A stretch of DNA of 64,000 bases from an uncultured Bacteroidales bacterium (GCA_944322605.1 CALUPD010000039.1:1-64000), one strand, 5' to 3'. Positions 45,149 to 54,886 are shown, numbered from the stretch's first letter. Numbers and translations are program-made. The notes: generated by a model from the letters alone, not told the origin.

Positions 45149-46000
45149 ATGGAAAATGCAAAAGACGCGATCATAGTTACAGGCGCTACAGGCGGGCTCG
45201 GCCATGCCGTTTCGGTATTCATGGCCGGGGAGGCGAAAAAGAACGGGGCATGCCTTGTCCTGAGCTTCAGGAATCCTGAAAAGGCGGAGGAATTGAAGAA
45301 AAAAGTGCTGGCGACCGGGATAGAAGAAGGGAATTTGTTCCTTGAGCGGTTGAACCTGTCGGACTTCCTTTCCATAGATTCGTTTGTGCGCAGGATTGCC
45401 GGTTACGGTTTCAGGGTGAAAACGATAGTAAACAATGCCGGTTCGATGTATAAGTACTATACCGTCAACCATCAGGGATATGAGATGAACATGCTTACTA
45501 ATTTCATCGGTCCTGCCGTGCTGTCCCTGAAACTTTCCGGATATATGGAAAAAGGAGGGTCTGTCATAAACGTGCTGTCCCTGACGAGGAATTATGTGGA
45601 TCTTGACGATTCGCTGTGGAAAGGCTCGCAGTCCACTTATTCGAGGCTTGTCAATTATTCCAAATCGAAAGCGGCCCTTACCGTTTTCACATCGGCTATG
45701 GCTGAAAGCTTTCCGGACCTTTATGTCAACGGGGTGGACCCAGGAGTGATGAATACCGCCATGCTGAAAATGGACAAATGGTTCGATCCATTGACTAATA
45801 TCTTTTTCAGGCCGTTCACCTACAAGCCGGAAAAATCGCTTGAAGCCGTCAAGTCCGCATACATTAATGAAGGCAGGAATTCAGGGTATATTTTTTCAGT
45901 CAAGAGAAAGATTCCGATAGAAAAGAAATTTTCGGCCCATAAATTGAAAACTGCTATCTTTGCAAAGATAAAGGAATTGGCATGGGGAGCGGCCGATTAG
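45149..46000 (+). CDS. Short-chain dehydrogenase/reductase, second copy
   Basis: A 283-residue SDR of the retinol dehydrogenase-like type: VTGATGGLGHAV, NNAGSMY, VLSLTRNYV (catalytic Ser) and NYSKSK (Tyr-x3-Lys). It differs clearly from the first dehydrogenase, so it likely acts on another position or with the opposite stereochemistry. It lies 30 bases downstream in the same direction and ends the operon. No terminator is obvious before the next gene, 146 bases on. Confidence 0.83.
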   Translation: MENAKDAIIVTGATGGLGHAVSVFMAGEAKKNGACLVLSFRNPEKAEELKKKVLATGIEEGNLFLERLNLSDFLSIDSFVRRIAGYGFRVKTIVNNAGSMYKYYTVNHQGYEMNMLTNFIGPAVLSLKLSGYMEKGGSVINVLSLTRNYVDLDDSLWKGSQSTYSRLVNYSKSKAALTVFTSAMAESFPDLYVNGVDPGVMNTAMLKMDKWFDPLTNIFFRPFTYKPEKSLEAVKSAYINEGRNSGYIFSVKRKIPIEKKFSAHKLKTAIFAKIKELAWGAAD

Positions 46001-46146
46001 CTTACTGATGCAGGAGTCCGCAGCTTCGGAGAGCGGGATGCGTGGCGGGACAGGCCGTGAATCGAAGGCCGTGGCCGCGGGATTTCCTGCGTGAATTGAT
46101 ACGTTCCATGCGGTTCCGATAAGTTTAACCGGTTATCGAGTGGAAT

Positions 46147-47496
46147 ATGAGAAAGTCGTTTCTTGTTTTGTTTCTTGTTTTGCTGTCTTCTGCATGCCTG
46201 AGCGGCGCAAGGACATACAATCTTCCGTCTAATATATCCGAAAATGCCGAATTCCATATACTTACGTGTTCTCCTGGCAAGGAGGTGTATTCTCTTTTCG
46301 GCCATACGGCCATAAGGCTGCATGATCCGGCAAGCCGTACTGACATAGTGTTCAATTACGGCACTTTCGATTTCAATACCGATCGTTTTTATTTCAAGTT
46401 CGCAAAGGGCATTCTTCCTTACCAGCTTTCGATAAGCAGCTATTACGGATTCCTCATGGCGTACAAGGAAGAAGGGCGTTCGATATATTCCCAAAAGCTG
46501 AATCTGGATTACGGTGCAAAGGCGGAGCTTTACGCCTTGCTTGCCGAGAACTACAAGCCGGAGAACAGGACTTACCAGTATGATTTCCTTTATGACAACT
46601 GTTCTTCGAGGGTGAGGGACATAGTCGTCCGGGCGGTGGGCGGAAACGTGCGTTTTTTCGATGAGGATTCGGGAGATCCTCTTTTCGAGGGGCTTTTCCC
46701 TTTGGACGGCAAATCATACTGGGACATGCTCGATGAATATATCGGGGACCATGCGTGGGTGCATTGGGGAATACATACGATTCTCGGTTATCCTGCATCC
46801 GGGAAAACGGACGTGTTTTCTTCGATGTTCCTGCCGGATTATCTGATGGCGGCGTTTTCGACGGCGCGTTATGCGGCGGGCTGCGGCAATGCCGGTGATG
46901 AATCCGGAGAACTTGCCGGCGGCCATGGGCAGGACCTCGAAAAGACTGAAACGTGCTCCGGAAACGATGGCTACATGCCTTTGGCCTTCCCCTATGTAGT
47001 CGAGCATTACGCGGAAAATGCCGTGAAGAAGACTCCTTTCCTGTTTTCCCCGGCATTCGTTTTCCTTTTGACGGCCATTGTGGCGTTCCTTCTCCTGTTT
47101 GTCTTGAGGATAAGGTACGTGTCGTGGTTCAGGAAGGCGGTGGTCGTTTTCTTTTTTGCAGTGACAGGGCTTATAGGATGCCTTCTCGTTTTCCTCGGCT
47201 TCTTCACGCTTCATCCTACGACAGCTCCGAATTTCAATATGGTATGGGCGAACCCTCTCAATCTTATAGCCTTGTTTTTCCTGTTTGCAAAGTCCGCAAG
47301 GATTGCTTCTTTCATGAAGTGGTACATGATTGCATATATGGCCGTGCTGGCTGCGGCGTTCGTGCTTTGGCCGTTTGCAGGGCCGTCTGTGGCAGTGTCC
47401 AATATGAGCTGGATCGCGATAAGCTTCATGTCCGCCCTTGCCTGCAAGTTAGAAGTGTCCAAAGTCGCAAGGCGTTCCCGGATGCTCAGGGATTAG
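46147..47496 (+). CDS. DUF4105 domain membrane protein with insertion
   Basis: A 449-residue protein with a signal peptide (LFLVLLSSACLSGA). A periplasmic DUF4105 domain follows (ILTCSPGKEVYSLFGHTAIRLHD, YGTFDFNTDRFYFKFAKG, YQYDFLYDNCSSRVRD), a papain-like fold with Cys and His in reasonable positions. After it come about four C-terminal membrane helices (about 300-440). Function is unknown; a lipid- or peptidoglycan-related hydrolase is possible. A Gly/Asp/Glu-rich segment at about 243-276 interrupts the linker to the C-terminal part and resembles the insertions in other genes here. Confidence 0.8.
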   Translation: MRKSFLVLFLVLLSSACLSGARTYNLPSNISENAEFHILTCSPGKEVYSLFGHTAIRLHDPASRTDIVFNYGTFDFNTDRFYFKFAKGILPYQLSISSYYGFLMAYKEEGRSIYSQKLNLDYGAKAELYALLAENYKPENRTYQYDFLYDNCSSRVRDIVVRAVGGNVRFFDEDSGDPLFEGLFPLDGKSYWDMLDEYIGDHAWVHWGIHTILGYPASGKTDVFSSMFLPDYLMAAFSTARYAAGCGNAGDESGELAGGHGQDLEKTETCSGNDGYMPLAFPYVVEHYAENAVKKTPFLFSPAFVFLLTAIVAFLLLFVLRIRYVSWFRKAVVVFFFAVTGLIGCLLVFLGFFTLHPTTAPNFNMVWANPLNLIALFFLFAKSARIASFMKWYMIAYMAVLAAAFVLWPFAGPSVAVSNMSWIAISFMSALACKLEVSKVARRSRMLRD

Positions 47497-47692
47497 CCGC
47501 TATGCGTGCTTGAAAGAGGCTGTCCAATCTCTTCATCCCGTCCCGGCTTTCAGATTGGCTGTTATGCGTGATTGAGTGCCCTTGCTGGCAAAATACGCAG
47601 TAAGGATTTACCGTGCGCAGGCGAGGAGAACGGTAAACTGGCGGAGCAAGCTCACGGCAGGCATGGGAGATTCCCGCGATTGCGAATACCCG

Positions 47693-48334
47693 CTAAACGT
47701 ACTTGAATGCGCTCATGTTCTTGCCTTCGGCTTCCGCATTGCGTATCATGGTCGACGAGACTTCGATTACTGGAGCGTCTATTATTGAAATCCCTTTTAT
47801 TCCTTTTGCTGAATATGTGACCATATGGCTGCCTTCCGTTTTCATGAAAGGAACATTGCCGTACTGATCATGCACGCCTGCCGCTGCGCAGATCAGTTCA
47901 TGTATGCTGGCCTGCATGTTGTAACCGAGCCTCGGGTAAACCCATATTCCGTAGTTTTCAAGAATCTCCTCATATCTGTGCCAGCGGCTGAACGAGGCGA
48001 TGTTGTCCGCGCCCATCATGATGACGAATTCCTTTTCCGGATGCAGGGATGAAATCCTCTTTAGGGTGTTTATAGTATAATAAGGCGGATTCATTCCTGA
48101 TTCGATGTCGGAAACTGTAATTTTCAGGCCGCTTTTGGCTACTGACGCCCTCAGGCTCTGGATTCTTTCGCCGTAATTGGCAAGCAGGCTTTTGTCCGAT
48201 TCCTTGAACGGGCTTTGCGGGGTCGCGATAAATACGGCTTCGTCTGCCCCGCAGAATTCGATGGCGTAATTGGCGATTGCCATATGTCCTATGTGCAGGG
48301 GATTGAATGAACCGAAATAAAGTGCTGTCGGCAT
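47693..48334 (-). CDS. nadD: Nicotinate-nucleotide adenylyltransferase
   Basis: A 213-residue enzyme joining nicotinate mononucleotide and ATP in NAD synthesis. GSFNPLHIGH is the nucleotidyltransferase HIGH-type motif, FVIMMGADN holds the substrate loop, and VSSTMIR is the ISSTxIR motif for phosphate binding. Standard length. It is transcribed with gmk upstream (169-base gap), a pairing common in Bacteroidales. Confidence 0.95.
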   Translation of the reverse strand: MPTALYFGSFNPLHIGHMAIANYAIEFCGADEAVFIATPQSPFKESDKSLLANYGERIQSLRASVAKSGLKITVSDIESGMNPPYYTINTLKRISSLHPEKEFVIMMGADNIASFSRWHRYEEILENYGIWVYPRLGYNMQASIHELICAAAGVHDQYGNVPFMKTEGSHMVTYSAKGIKGISIIDAPVIEVSSTMIRNAEAEGKNMSAFKYV

Positions 48335-48503
48335 TGGTGTTCAGTATTAGAAAGTTATGTGCTGGAAAACCGGTTTTCGCGTGCATGTTTTCACTCTTGC
48401 CGCAGGATGGCCGTCGAGTGTCTGCCTTTCTTTTCTGCAATGCAGAGGGCCCGGCGTGCGCTCCTGCTTTTACCGCCGTTTTTGCGGCGGCAAGGACGGT
48501 TTT

Positions 48504-49091
48504 CTAAAGGGTCTTTGCCGGTTTGCTGCCTGCGAGGAATGCGTCTATCAGCCGCCGGGTGTCTTTCACGGCTGTTTCCAGGTCGTCGTTTACGACTACA
48601 TGGTCGAATTTTGCGCGGTATTCCATTTCTTCCTTGGCCCTGGCAAGGCGTTTTTCAATGGATTCGGCAGAGTCCGTCCCTCTCGATTCGAGCCTTTTCT
48701 TCAGGGTTTCCATGTCTGGCGGCATTATGAATACGGACATTGCCGTATCGCCGTACAAGGATTTCAGGTTTACCCCTCCTTTGACATCTATGTCGAATAT
48801 TATGGCGTGGCCTTTTGCCCATATCCGTTCAACTTCGGATTTCAGGGTCCCGTAATACGATCCTTCGTATACTTCTTCGTATTCCACGAATTCTCCGTTC
48901 CTTATTTTGTTTTCGAATTCTTCGCGTGTGAAGAAATAATATTCCCTGCCGTCGGTTTCATTTCCTCTCGGTGCCCTCGACGTGGCCGATATTGAAAATT
49001 CGAGATTAGGGTAGTCGGCAAGCAGCCTGCCCACTATCGTGCTTTTTCCTGAACCGGACGGGGCCGAGAAAATGATTACTTTGTTGCTCAT
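48504..49091 (-). CDS. gmk: Guanylate kinase
   Basis: A 195-residue enzyme phosphorylating GMP to GDP. P-loop SAPSGSGKST, ISATSRAPRGNE (GMP binding), EYEEVYEGSYYGT and DIDVKGG. The start at 49091 (MSNKVIIFSAP) is chosen; an upstream in-frame start at 49118 would lie at or before the -7 element. The next gene in the same direction is nadD. Confidence 0.95.
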   Translation of the reverse strand: MSNKVIIFSAPSGSGKSTIVGRLLADYPNLEFSISATSRAPRGNETDGREYYFFTREEFENKIRNGEFVEYEEVYEGSYYGTLKSEVERIWAKGHAIIFDIDVKGGVNLKSLYGDTAMSVFIMPPDMETLKKRLESRGTDSAESIEKRLARAKEEMEYRAKFDHVVVNDDLETAVKDTRRLIDAFLAGSKPAKTL

Positions 49092-49115
49092 AATTAAAAA
49101 ATCGATAATTAAGTG

Positions 49116-49123
49116 CAAAAATA
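49116..49123 (-). promoter_or_regulatory. Candidate -7 element (TATTTTTG, reverse strand) for gmk
   Basis: Exact TAnnTTTG match on the reverse strand 25 bases before the gmk ATG. No clear -33 element. Confidence 0.45.
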
Positions 49124-49186
49124 AAAATATAAACCTTACCTTAGTAGCATTATTTAAAACAGAACTAACTATTTAATATTTAAATT

Positions 49187-50149
49187 ATGATTTCATACAA
49201 GGATTTAGGATTAGTGAATTCAAGGGAATTGTTCGCTAAGGCAGTAAAAGGCGGGTATGCTATCCCTGCTTTCAACTTCAACAACATGGAACAGATGCAG
49301 GCCATAATAATGGCATGCGTGGAAACCAAGTCTCCTGTCATCCTTCAGGTTTCGAGTGGCGCAAGGAAATATGCCAATCAGACCATATTGAGGTACATGG
49401 CCCAGGGCGCAGTGGAATATGCGAAGGAACTCGGATGCAATATTCCTATCGTGCTTCATCTCGACCATGGCGACAGTTTCGAACTTTGCCGCTCTTGCAT
49501 CGAATACGGTTTTTCATCAGTGATGATAGACGGTTCCCATCTTCCTTACGACGAAAATGTGGCATTGACTAAGAAAGTGGTTGAATATGCCCATAAATAC
49601 GATGTCACTGTCGAAGGCGAACTCGGTGTCCTTGCCGGGATAGAAGACGAAGTTTCGGCTGAACGCCACACATATACCAGGCCGGAAGAAGTCCAGGACT
49701 TCGTTGCCAAGACAGGCGTGGATTCCCTTGCGATTTCAGTAGGGACTTCGCACGGAGCATACAAGTTCAAGCCGGGGCAGAAACATGAAATCAGGCTGGA
49801 CATACTTGCTGAAATAGAAAAAAGAATACCGGGATTCCCTATCGTCCTTCACGGATCTTCGAGCGTTCCTCAGGACATAGTAGCTGAAATCAACCATTTC
49901 GGCGGCAATATCAAGGATTCGGCCGGCATTCCTGAAGACCAGTTGAGGCTGGCAGCCAAGTCGGCAGTCTGCAAGATCAATATCGACAGCGACGGAAGGC
50001 TTGCCATGACTGCTGCCGTAAGAAGGGTGCTTTGCGAACATCCTGAAGAATTCGACCCGAGAAAATATCTTGGCCCTGCAAGGGAAAAACTCAAGGAACT
50101 TTACAAGCACAAAGTCGTCAACGTGCTCGGTAGCGATAACAAAATCTGA
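49187..50149 (+). CDS. fba: Class II fructose-bisphosphate aldolase
   Basis: A 320-residue zinc aldolase of glycolysis. LHLDHGDSFE carries the catalytic Asp and zinc His, SSVMIDGSHLPYDEN is the family block, EGELGVLAGIEDEV follows, and ISVGTSHGAYKF and LHGSSSVP hold the other zinc ligands. Divergent from gmk across a 95-base gap. Length and motifs are standard for the Bacteroidales enzyme. Confidence 0.95.
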   Translation: MISYKDLGLVNSRELFAKAVKGGYAIPAFNFNNMEQMQAIIMACVETKSPVILQVSSGARKYANQTILRYMAQGAVEYAKELGCNIPIVLHLDHGDSFELCRSCIEYGFSSVMIDGSHLPYDENVALTKKVVEYAHKYDVTVEGELGVLAGIEDEVSAERHTYTRPEEVQDFVAKTGVDSLAISVGTSHGAYKFKPGQKHEIRLDILAEIEKRIPGFPIVLHGSSSVPQDIVAEINHFGGNIKDSAGIPEDQLRLAAKSAVCKINIDSDGRLAMTAAVRRVLCEHPEEFDPRKYLGPAREKLKELYKHKVVNVLGSDNKI

Positions 50150-50196
50150 GTTCCGTGTTTTACAGCGACGTCTCCTTAGCGGAGATCGGTTTATGC

Positions 50197-50234
50197 GGGC
50201 TGCATCGGTTTGCCGGTGCGGCCCGTTGTTTTTT
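50197..50234 (+). terminator. Intrinsic terminator after the aldolase gene
   Basis: A 12-pair GC-rich stem with G-T pairs (GGGCTGCATCGG / CCGGTGCGGCCC), TTTG loop and a six-T run four bases later. Confidence 0.7.
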
Positions 50235-50354
50235 CAGCGTCGTTTCCGGCTGGATGCCGTTTTGCCGTTATTTGCGCGGACTGTCATTTTGGCTGCGGGA
50301 CGTTTTGGCAAATAATTTGTCATAATGGTTTTAATCGTTTCGAGTGATTTTGAT

Positions 50355-51047
50355 ATGAAAAATAAAAAGGTAAAAAAGAATATGGATACTAACAGCAATG
50401 CAATTCATGACGAAAAGTCAGTAAACGCTTCTTCGTCCGGAACCGGCAGCGGCGAACCTGTCAAGGAAAGCCGTCAGGATGCCGCCGCTGAAAAACAGGT
50501 GCAGGATCAGAAGGCAGCGGATGAAGCGCCGGCCGTGGAAAATGAAGCCGGAAGCGGGGCTGTGGAATGCAGCAATGCCGAAACGGAGGCATGCAAGAAG
50601 GAACTTGAGAAGCTGACGAAGGAAATAGAGGAGTCGAAAGACAAATACCTCAGGCTCGTCGCCGAATTCGATAATTTCAGGAGGCGTACCTCGAAAGAAC
50701 GCCTCGATTTGGTCCAGACCGCAGGCGAGGACATAATCAAAGGGCTTTTGCCTGTGCTGGATGATTGCGAAAGGGCCATGAAGGCGCTTGCCGAATCAGT
50801 GGACAGCGAAGCGGCGAAAGAAGGGACAAACCTTATTTACAGCAAGCTGCTGAAATATTTGAAAAGCCGTGGCGTTGAATCGATAAAAGCGATAGGGGAA
50901 AATCTCGATACCGATTTCCATGAAGCGGTGGCGAAATTCCCTGTAGAGGACAAGGAAAAGAAAGGCAAGGTCATCGATGTTGTCGAACAGGGATATACCC
51001 TGAACGGCAAAGTCATAAGATTTGCAAAAGTTGTTGTCGGTGATTGA
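50355..51047 (+). CDS. grpE: GrpE nucleotide exchange factor
   Basis: A 230-residue DnaK cofactor. An acidic, low-complexity N-terminus (Ser/Gly/Ala/Glu to about residue 75) precedes a coiled coil (KKELEKLTKEIEESKDKYLRLVAEFDNFRRRT). The C-terminal beta-domain has GLLPVLDDCERAM, FHEAVAKFP and VEQGYTLNGKVIRFAKVVV. The start at 50355 (MKNKKVKK) is preferred over 50325; 50382 is also possible. dnaJ follows 15 bases on. Confidence 0.93.
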   Translation: MKNKKVKKNMDTNSNAIHDEKSVNASSSGTGSGEPVKESRQDAAAEKQVQDQKAADEAPAVENEAGSGAVECSNAETEACKKELEKLTKEIEESKDKYLRLVAEFDNFRRRTSKERLDLVQTAGEDIIKGLLPVLDDCERAMKALAESVDSEAAKEGTNLIYSKLLKYLKSRGVESIKAIGENLDTDFHEAVAKFPVEDKEKKGKVIDVVEQGYTLNGKVIRFAKVVVGD

Positions 51048-51065
51048 TAGAGAAAGGAGGCGATG

Positions 51066-52220
51066 ATGGCAAAACGCGATTATTACGAAGTCCTGGGCGT
51101 TTCCAGGAATGCGACTGAAGAAGAAATAAAAAAGGCATACAGGAAACTCGCGATAAAATATCATCCGGACAAGAATCCGGGCGACAAGGAAGCCGAAGAA
51201 AAATTCAAGGAGGCTGCCGAGGCTTATGACGTGCTCAGCAAGCCTGACAAGAGGGCGCGTTATGACCAGTTCGGGCATGCGGGCATGGGCGGCGCTTCCG
51301 GAGCAGGCGGATTCGGCGGCGGTTTTTCGATGGACGACATATTCAGCCAGTTCGGAGACATATTCGGAGGACATTTCGGCGGGTTCGGAGGATTCGGAGG
51401 CGGCAGCGCGAGAAGCGGCAGGCGTGTCAACAGAGGTTCCGACATACGTATCCGCGTGAAGCTTTCCCTTAAAGACATAATGCACGGGGTGGAAAAGACC
51501 GTGAAGATAAACAAGCTTGTCACGTGCGACCGGTGCCACGGGCGCGGGGCCGAATCGGAGGCTGATATAAAGACATGCGACACGTGCAGGGGAACAGGCG
51601 TGGTGACGAGGGTGACGCGTACCATACTCGGGCAGATGCAGACACAGTCCCCTTGCCCTCATTGCGGAGGAAGCGGCAAGATCATTTCCGTTCCATGCGG
51701 CAAATGCGGAGGCGAGGGAGTTGTCAAGGCAAGCGAGGAAATAACTTTCAAGGTTCCGGCAGGCGTTGTCGAAGGAATGCAGCTTACGGTGCAGGGCAAA
51801 GGCAATGCTGCCCGGCTCGGAGGGGTCAACGGCGATTTGCTCGTCCTGATAGAAGAGGAAAAGTCCGGGGAGTTGCAGAGGGACGGCAATGATTTGATAT
51901 ATACTCTGTTCATAAGCGTTCCTGATGCCGTGCTCGGCTGCGATGCCGAAATACCGTCCGTGGATGGCAAGCTGAAAATTAAGATAGAGCCTGGAGTCCA
52001 GTCAGGCAAGATATTGAGGCTGAGGGGCAAAGGGATTCCGGACGTGAACGGTTACGGTTCAGGCGACCTGTTGGTCTATGTTCAGGTATGGACTCCGGCA
52101 AGGATAGACAGAAAGGAAAAGGAAATGATGGAGGCGTTGCGTTCGAGCGACAATTTCAAGCCTAAGCCGGATCATAACGACAGGAATTTCTTCGACAGGA
52201 TAAAGAAGATGTTCAGTTAG
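51066..52220 (+). CDS. dnaJ: Chaperone DnaJ
   Basis: A 384-residue type I DnaJ. The J domain has YHPDKN with the HPD motif. A Gly/Phe region (about 75-120) precedes four zinc-finger motifs ([32 protein letters not shown]), then the C-terminal substrate-binding domains. It works with DnaK and GrpE in protein folding. A second Met one codon upstream (51063) is possible. Transcribed with grpE. Confidence 0.96.
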   Translation: MAKRDYYEVLGVSRNATEEEIKKAYRKLAIKYHPDKNPGDKEAEEKFKEAAEAYDVLSKPDKRARYDQFGHAGMGGASGAGGFGGGFSMDDIFSQFGDIFGGHFGGFGGFGGGSARSGRRVNRGSDIRIRVKLSLKDIMHGVEKTVKINKLVTCDRCHGRGAESEADIKTCDTCRGTGVVTRVTRTILGQMQTQSPCPHCGGSGKIISVPCGKCGGEGVVKASEEITFKVPAGVVEGMQLTVQGKGNAARLGGVNGDLLVLIEEEKSGELQRDGNDLIYTLFISVPDAVLGCDAEIPSVDGKLKIKIEPGVQSGKILRLRGKGIPDVNGYGSGDLLVYVQVWTPARIDRKEKEMMEALRSSDNFKPKPDHNDRNFFDRIKKMFS

Positions 52221-52235
52221 GCTTTTTTGAGGGAT

Positions 52236-54092
52236 ATGAAAAAATTTTTGATATTGATTATAGGTGTATTTTCAATGGGCGGGTTATCTGTTTCGGGTAA
52301 TCCGCTTTTTGAATATGCGCATGCGGAGAATCATGCCGCGAACTATGCGGCAGAAGACCTGCCCTGCGGTCCGGACGGCAGGCCTGTGCTGCGGCCCGGA
52401 CAGGACATGGAATACCGCTATCCTCTTGATTTGGACGTATCGTTTTCCGGCACATACGGCGAGTTGAGGACTGATCACTTCCATACAGGCTTGGACATGA
52501 GGGTAGGAGGGGTGACCGGGGCCGAAGTCCATGCTGCCGCCGACGGATACGTGTCGAGGATTTCCATATCTCCTACAGGATACGGCAATGCGTTGTATAT
52601 AACCCATCCGAACGGGCAGATTACGGTTTACGGGCATTTGCTCAGGTTCGCCGGCGGATTGCAGGAGTATGCCGTAGGCAAGCAGCATGAGGCATGTTCT
52701 TTTGCCGTGGAACTTTTTCCGCAAAAGGAAGAATTCCCTGTAAAAAAAGGCCAGGTGATAGCATATGCCGGAAATTCAGGATCATCAGGCGGACCTCATC
52801 TGCATTTCGAAGTCCGTGATTCCGCTTCGTCGGTTGCATTGAATTCAATAAAAAGGGGATATGTCAAAGTGCATGATGACATTCCTCCTTATTTCAAAGG
52901 CATAAATTTCTATTCATATGACAGCCTGTCCTTGTCTGTCATGGAACTGCATGCGTTCGGAAATCCATTTCCGGAAGAGACGCTGGAGTTGCCGGAATAT
53001 TTTTATGTGGCTGCCGACGTGTACGACAAGCAGAATAATACTTTTTCAAAGCTCGGGATAGACAGCCTTGTCGTCACGTTCGACGGAGAGCCTTTCTATG
53101 TTTATGTCAATAACGAATATCCTTTCCAGGACGGGAAATACATTAATTCGTTCATAGAGTACCATGCTTTTGAAGAGCACGGGCGGTCTTATCTGAAGAC
53201 CATGCGTGATCCGGGAAACAGGCTCTCCGGGCATTGCTATTACAAGAATGACGGAATCATGAGAATCCGCGATACTTTGGTCCATGATCTCGTGCTTACG
53301 GCAATCGACGAGCACGGGAACAGGTCGTCGGCGGCTTTCCGGGTCAGAAAAGGAGAAGGCCTCTTTCAGGATGCCCGTTCCGCAGCGGATGCCGTCCGGG
53401 GAGAAACAGTGAGCCGGAGGTACATGGATTGGTCTGTGTCCTCCCTTGTGCTGTCCGATTCGCTGAAGCTGTTCCTTCCTGAAAACGCGTTGTACAATTC
53501 AATAATATGCACGGTGAAAAAAATAAGCATGCCTGACATAAGCGGTTATGAGATGAATGACGGGATTGCGGCAGATGCCGCAGGCGGAAGCAGGTTCCTT
53601 TCGTCAGCGTATTCCGTCCATGACTCGCATACGGCTTTGAACAGGATGCCGGACCTTGCCATTGCGGCAAACGCGGACGGCAGCGTCGAGGAAGGCAAAC
53701 TGATGCTGGCGCGGATAGATACCGTAGGAAGAAAAATCGCGGGCGTTGCCGGTTGCTATTACAGGAACGGCTTCGTGTACGGGCGGATACCCTCTTTCGG
53801 CGTGTATGCCGTCATGGCAGATACCTGCCCTCCTTTGATACAGGGAGGCTTTTCGGACAATCCTTCCCGCAGTGCCGCTTTCAGGATTACGGACGATACC
53901 GGAATAAGTTCCTACAAGGCCGAAGTGGACGGGGAATGGGCCTTGGCTTCCTATGATGCAAAAAACGACATGCTGACAGTCGATTTCTCATATTTGAGGA
54001 CAGGCAGGGAAAACAAAAGGCATGTGCTTGTGATTACGGTGAGCGATTTGGCGGGCAATGTCTCTGAGTGCACGGGCGAATTCTATTATTGA
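52236..54092 (+). CDS. M23 family metallopeptidase (LytM domain), exported
   Basis: A 618-residue protein with a signal peptide (ILIIGVFSMGGLSVSG). The LytM domain spans about 65-210: HFHTGLDMR (zinc His and Asp) and GGPHLHFEV (HxH). It would cut peptidoglycan cross-links. The C-terminal 400 residues form beta-rich domains without a recognised name. Two Ala/Asp/Gly-rich spots, near the N-terminus (HAENHAANYAAEDLPCG) and at about 445 (NDGIAADAAGGSR), recall the insertions elsewhere. The ATG at 52236 is used, not the TTG at 52227. It begins 15 bases after dnaJ. Confidence 0.85.
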   Translation: MKKFLILIIGVFSMGGLSVSGNPLFEYAHAENHAANYAAEDLPCGPDGRPVLRPGQDMEYRYPLDLDVSFSGTYGELRTDHFHTGLDMRVGGVTGAEVHAAADGYVSRISISPTGYGNALYITHPNGQITVYGHLLRFAGGLQEYAVGKQHEACSFAVELFPQKEEFPVKKGQVIAYAGNSGSSGGPHLHFEVRDSASSVALNSIKRGYVKVHDDIPPYFKGINFYSYDSLSLSVMELHAFGNPFPEETLELPEYFYVAADVYDKQNNTFSKLGIDSLVVTFDGEPFYVYVNNEYPFQDGKYINSFIEYHAFEEHGRSYLKTMRDPGNRLSGHCYYKNDGIMRIRDTLVHDLVLTAIDEHGNRSSAAFRVRKGEGLFQDARSAADAVRGETVSRRYMDWSVSSLVLSDSLKLFLPENALYNSIICTVKKISMPDISGYEMNDGIAADAAGGSRFLSSAYSVHDSHTALNRMPDLAIAANADGSVEEGKLMLARIDTVGRKIAGVAGCYYRNGFVYGRIPSFGVYAVMADTCPPLIQGGFSDNPSRSAAFRITDDTGISSYKAEVDGEWALASYDAKNDMLTVDFSYLRTGRENKRHVLVITVSDLAGNVSECTGEFYY

Positions 54093-54163
54093 GGAATGCA
54101 TGCTGCGCAAGGGTGATTTTGCAGGCAGGCATTTTAAAAAATAACCTGCTTTTGCCGATTTTA

Positions 54164-54194
54164 TTTGCAGATTGAAAATATATGTATATCTTTG
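54164..54194 (+). promoter_or_regulatory. Bacteroidetes-type promoter for rplS and the tRNAs
   Basis: TTTG at 54164-54167, 19 bases, TATCTTTG at 54187-54194. The transcript would begin near 54201 with a leader of about 70 bases, which could carry ribosomal-protein control. Confidence 0.75.
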
Positions 54195-54270
54195 CAGTCC
54201 CAAAAGGTAATAGCAACCTCTTACATAGGGAATTTGATCGGTAATGTTGCATTAGTTAAATTTGAAAGAG

Positions 54271-54642
54271 ATGGATTTAATAAAGATTGCTGAAAACGCA
54301 TTTGCTCAGGAACAGAAGAATTTTCCTGAATTCAATGCAGGTGACACGATTACTGTCACATACAAAATCAAAGAAGAAAACAAGGAAAGGCTTCAGAAAT
54401 TCCGTGGGGTAGTTATCCAGAAACGCGGTTCGGGCACGACAAAGACCTTTACGATCCGCAAAATGTCGAACGGCGTTGGAGTTGAAAGGATATTCCCTTT
54501 GTATTCGCCTTTTATTGAAAACATCGAACTCGAAAAGCAGGGCAAGGTTCGTAGGGCAAGAATCTACTATTTGAGGAATCTTACCGGCAAAAAGGCCCGC
54601 ATAAAGGAAAAGAGAGTCGTAAGGACGGAAGAAGCTCAATAG
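54271..54642 (+). CDS. rplS: 50S ribosomal protein L19
   Basis: A 123-residue ribosomal protein at the subunit interface. FNAGDTITVTYKIKE, KFRGVVIQKRGSGTTKTFTIRKMSNGVGVERIFPLYSP and RRARIYYLRNLTGKKARIKE are the usual L19 blocks. The ATG at 54271 (MDLIKIAENAF) matches relatives; the in-frame TTG at 54262 is rejected. Confidence 0.96.
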   Translation: MDLIKIAENAFAQEQKNFPEFNAGDTITVTYKIKEENKERLQKFRGVVIQKRGSGTTKTFTIRKMSNGVGVERIFPLYSPFIENIELEKQGKVRRARIYYLRNLTGKKARIKEKRVVRTEEAQ

Positions 54643-54665
54643 CAGGCAATAATTTTGCAATAATA

Positions 54666-54739
54666 GGCCCCATAGCTTAACTGAATAGAGCATCTGACTA
54701 CGGATCAGAAGGTTACAGGTTTGAATCCTGTTGGGGTCA
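54666..54739 (+). tRNA. tRNA-Arg (anticodon ACG)
   Basis: Cloverleaf of 74 bases. The acceptor stem GGCCCCA / TGGGGTC has one G-T pair, the anticodon stem TCTGA / TCAGA encloses the loop CTACGGA, and the T arm is ACAGG TTTGAAT CCTGT. The ACG anticodon reads CGN arginine codons. CCA is not encoded. It lies 23 bases after rplS. Confidence 0.95.
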
Positions 54740-54754
54740 CTTCTTTTCAAGCAT

Positions 54755-54825
54755 GGTACCATGGCCGAGAGGTTAGGCAGCGGTCTGCAAAACCGCGCAC
54801 AGCAGTTCGACTCTGCTTGGTACCT
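54755..54825 (+). tRNA. tRNA-Cys (anticodon GCA)
   Basis: Cloverleaf of 71 bases. Acceptor GGTACCA / TGGTACC, anticodon loop CTGCAAA within the stem GCGGT / ACCGC, T arm AGCAG TTCGACT CTGCT. It is 15 bases after tRNA-Arg and probably in the same transcript. Confidence 0.95.
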
Positions 54826-54886
54826 CTGAATTCGACAGTTGTCATTAGGACAAGTTCCTCTATGATGACTGTTTTTTTATGTGCAT

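Noticed and set aside
47497-47692. Two similar ATGCGTG-containing stretches between DUF4105 and nadD as a repeat
   Set aside because: Similarity is limited to about 10 bases and is not above chance for a region of this size.
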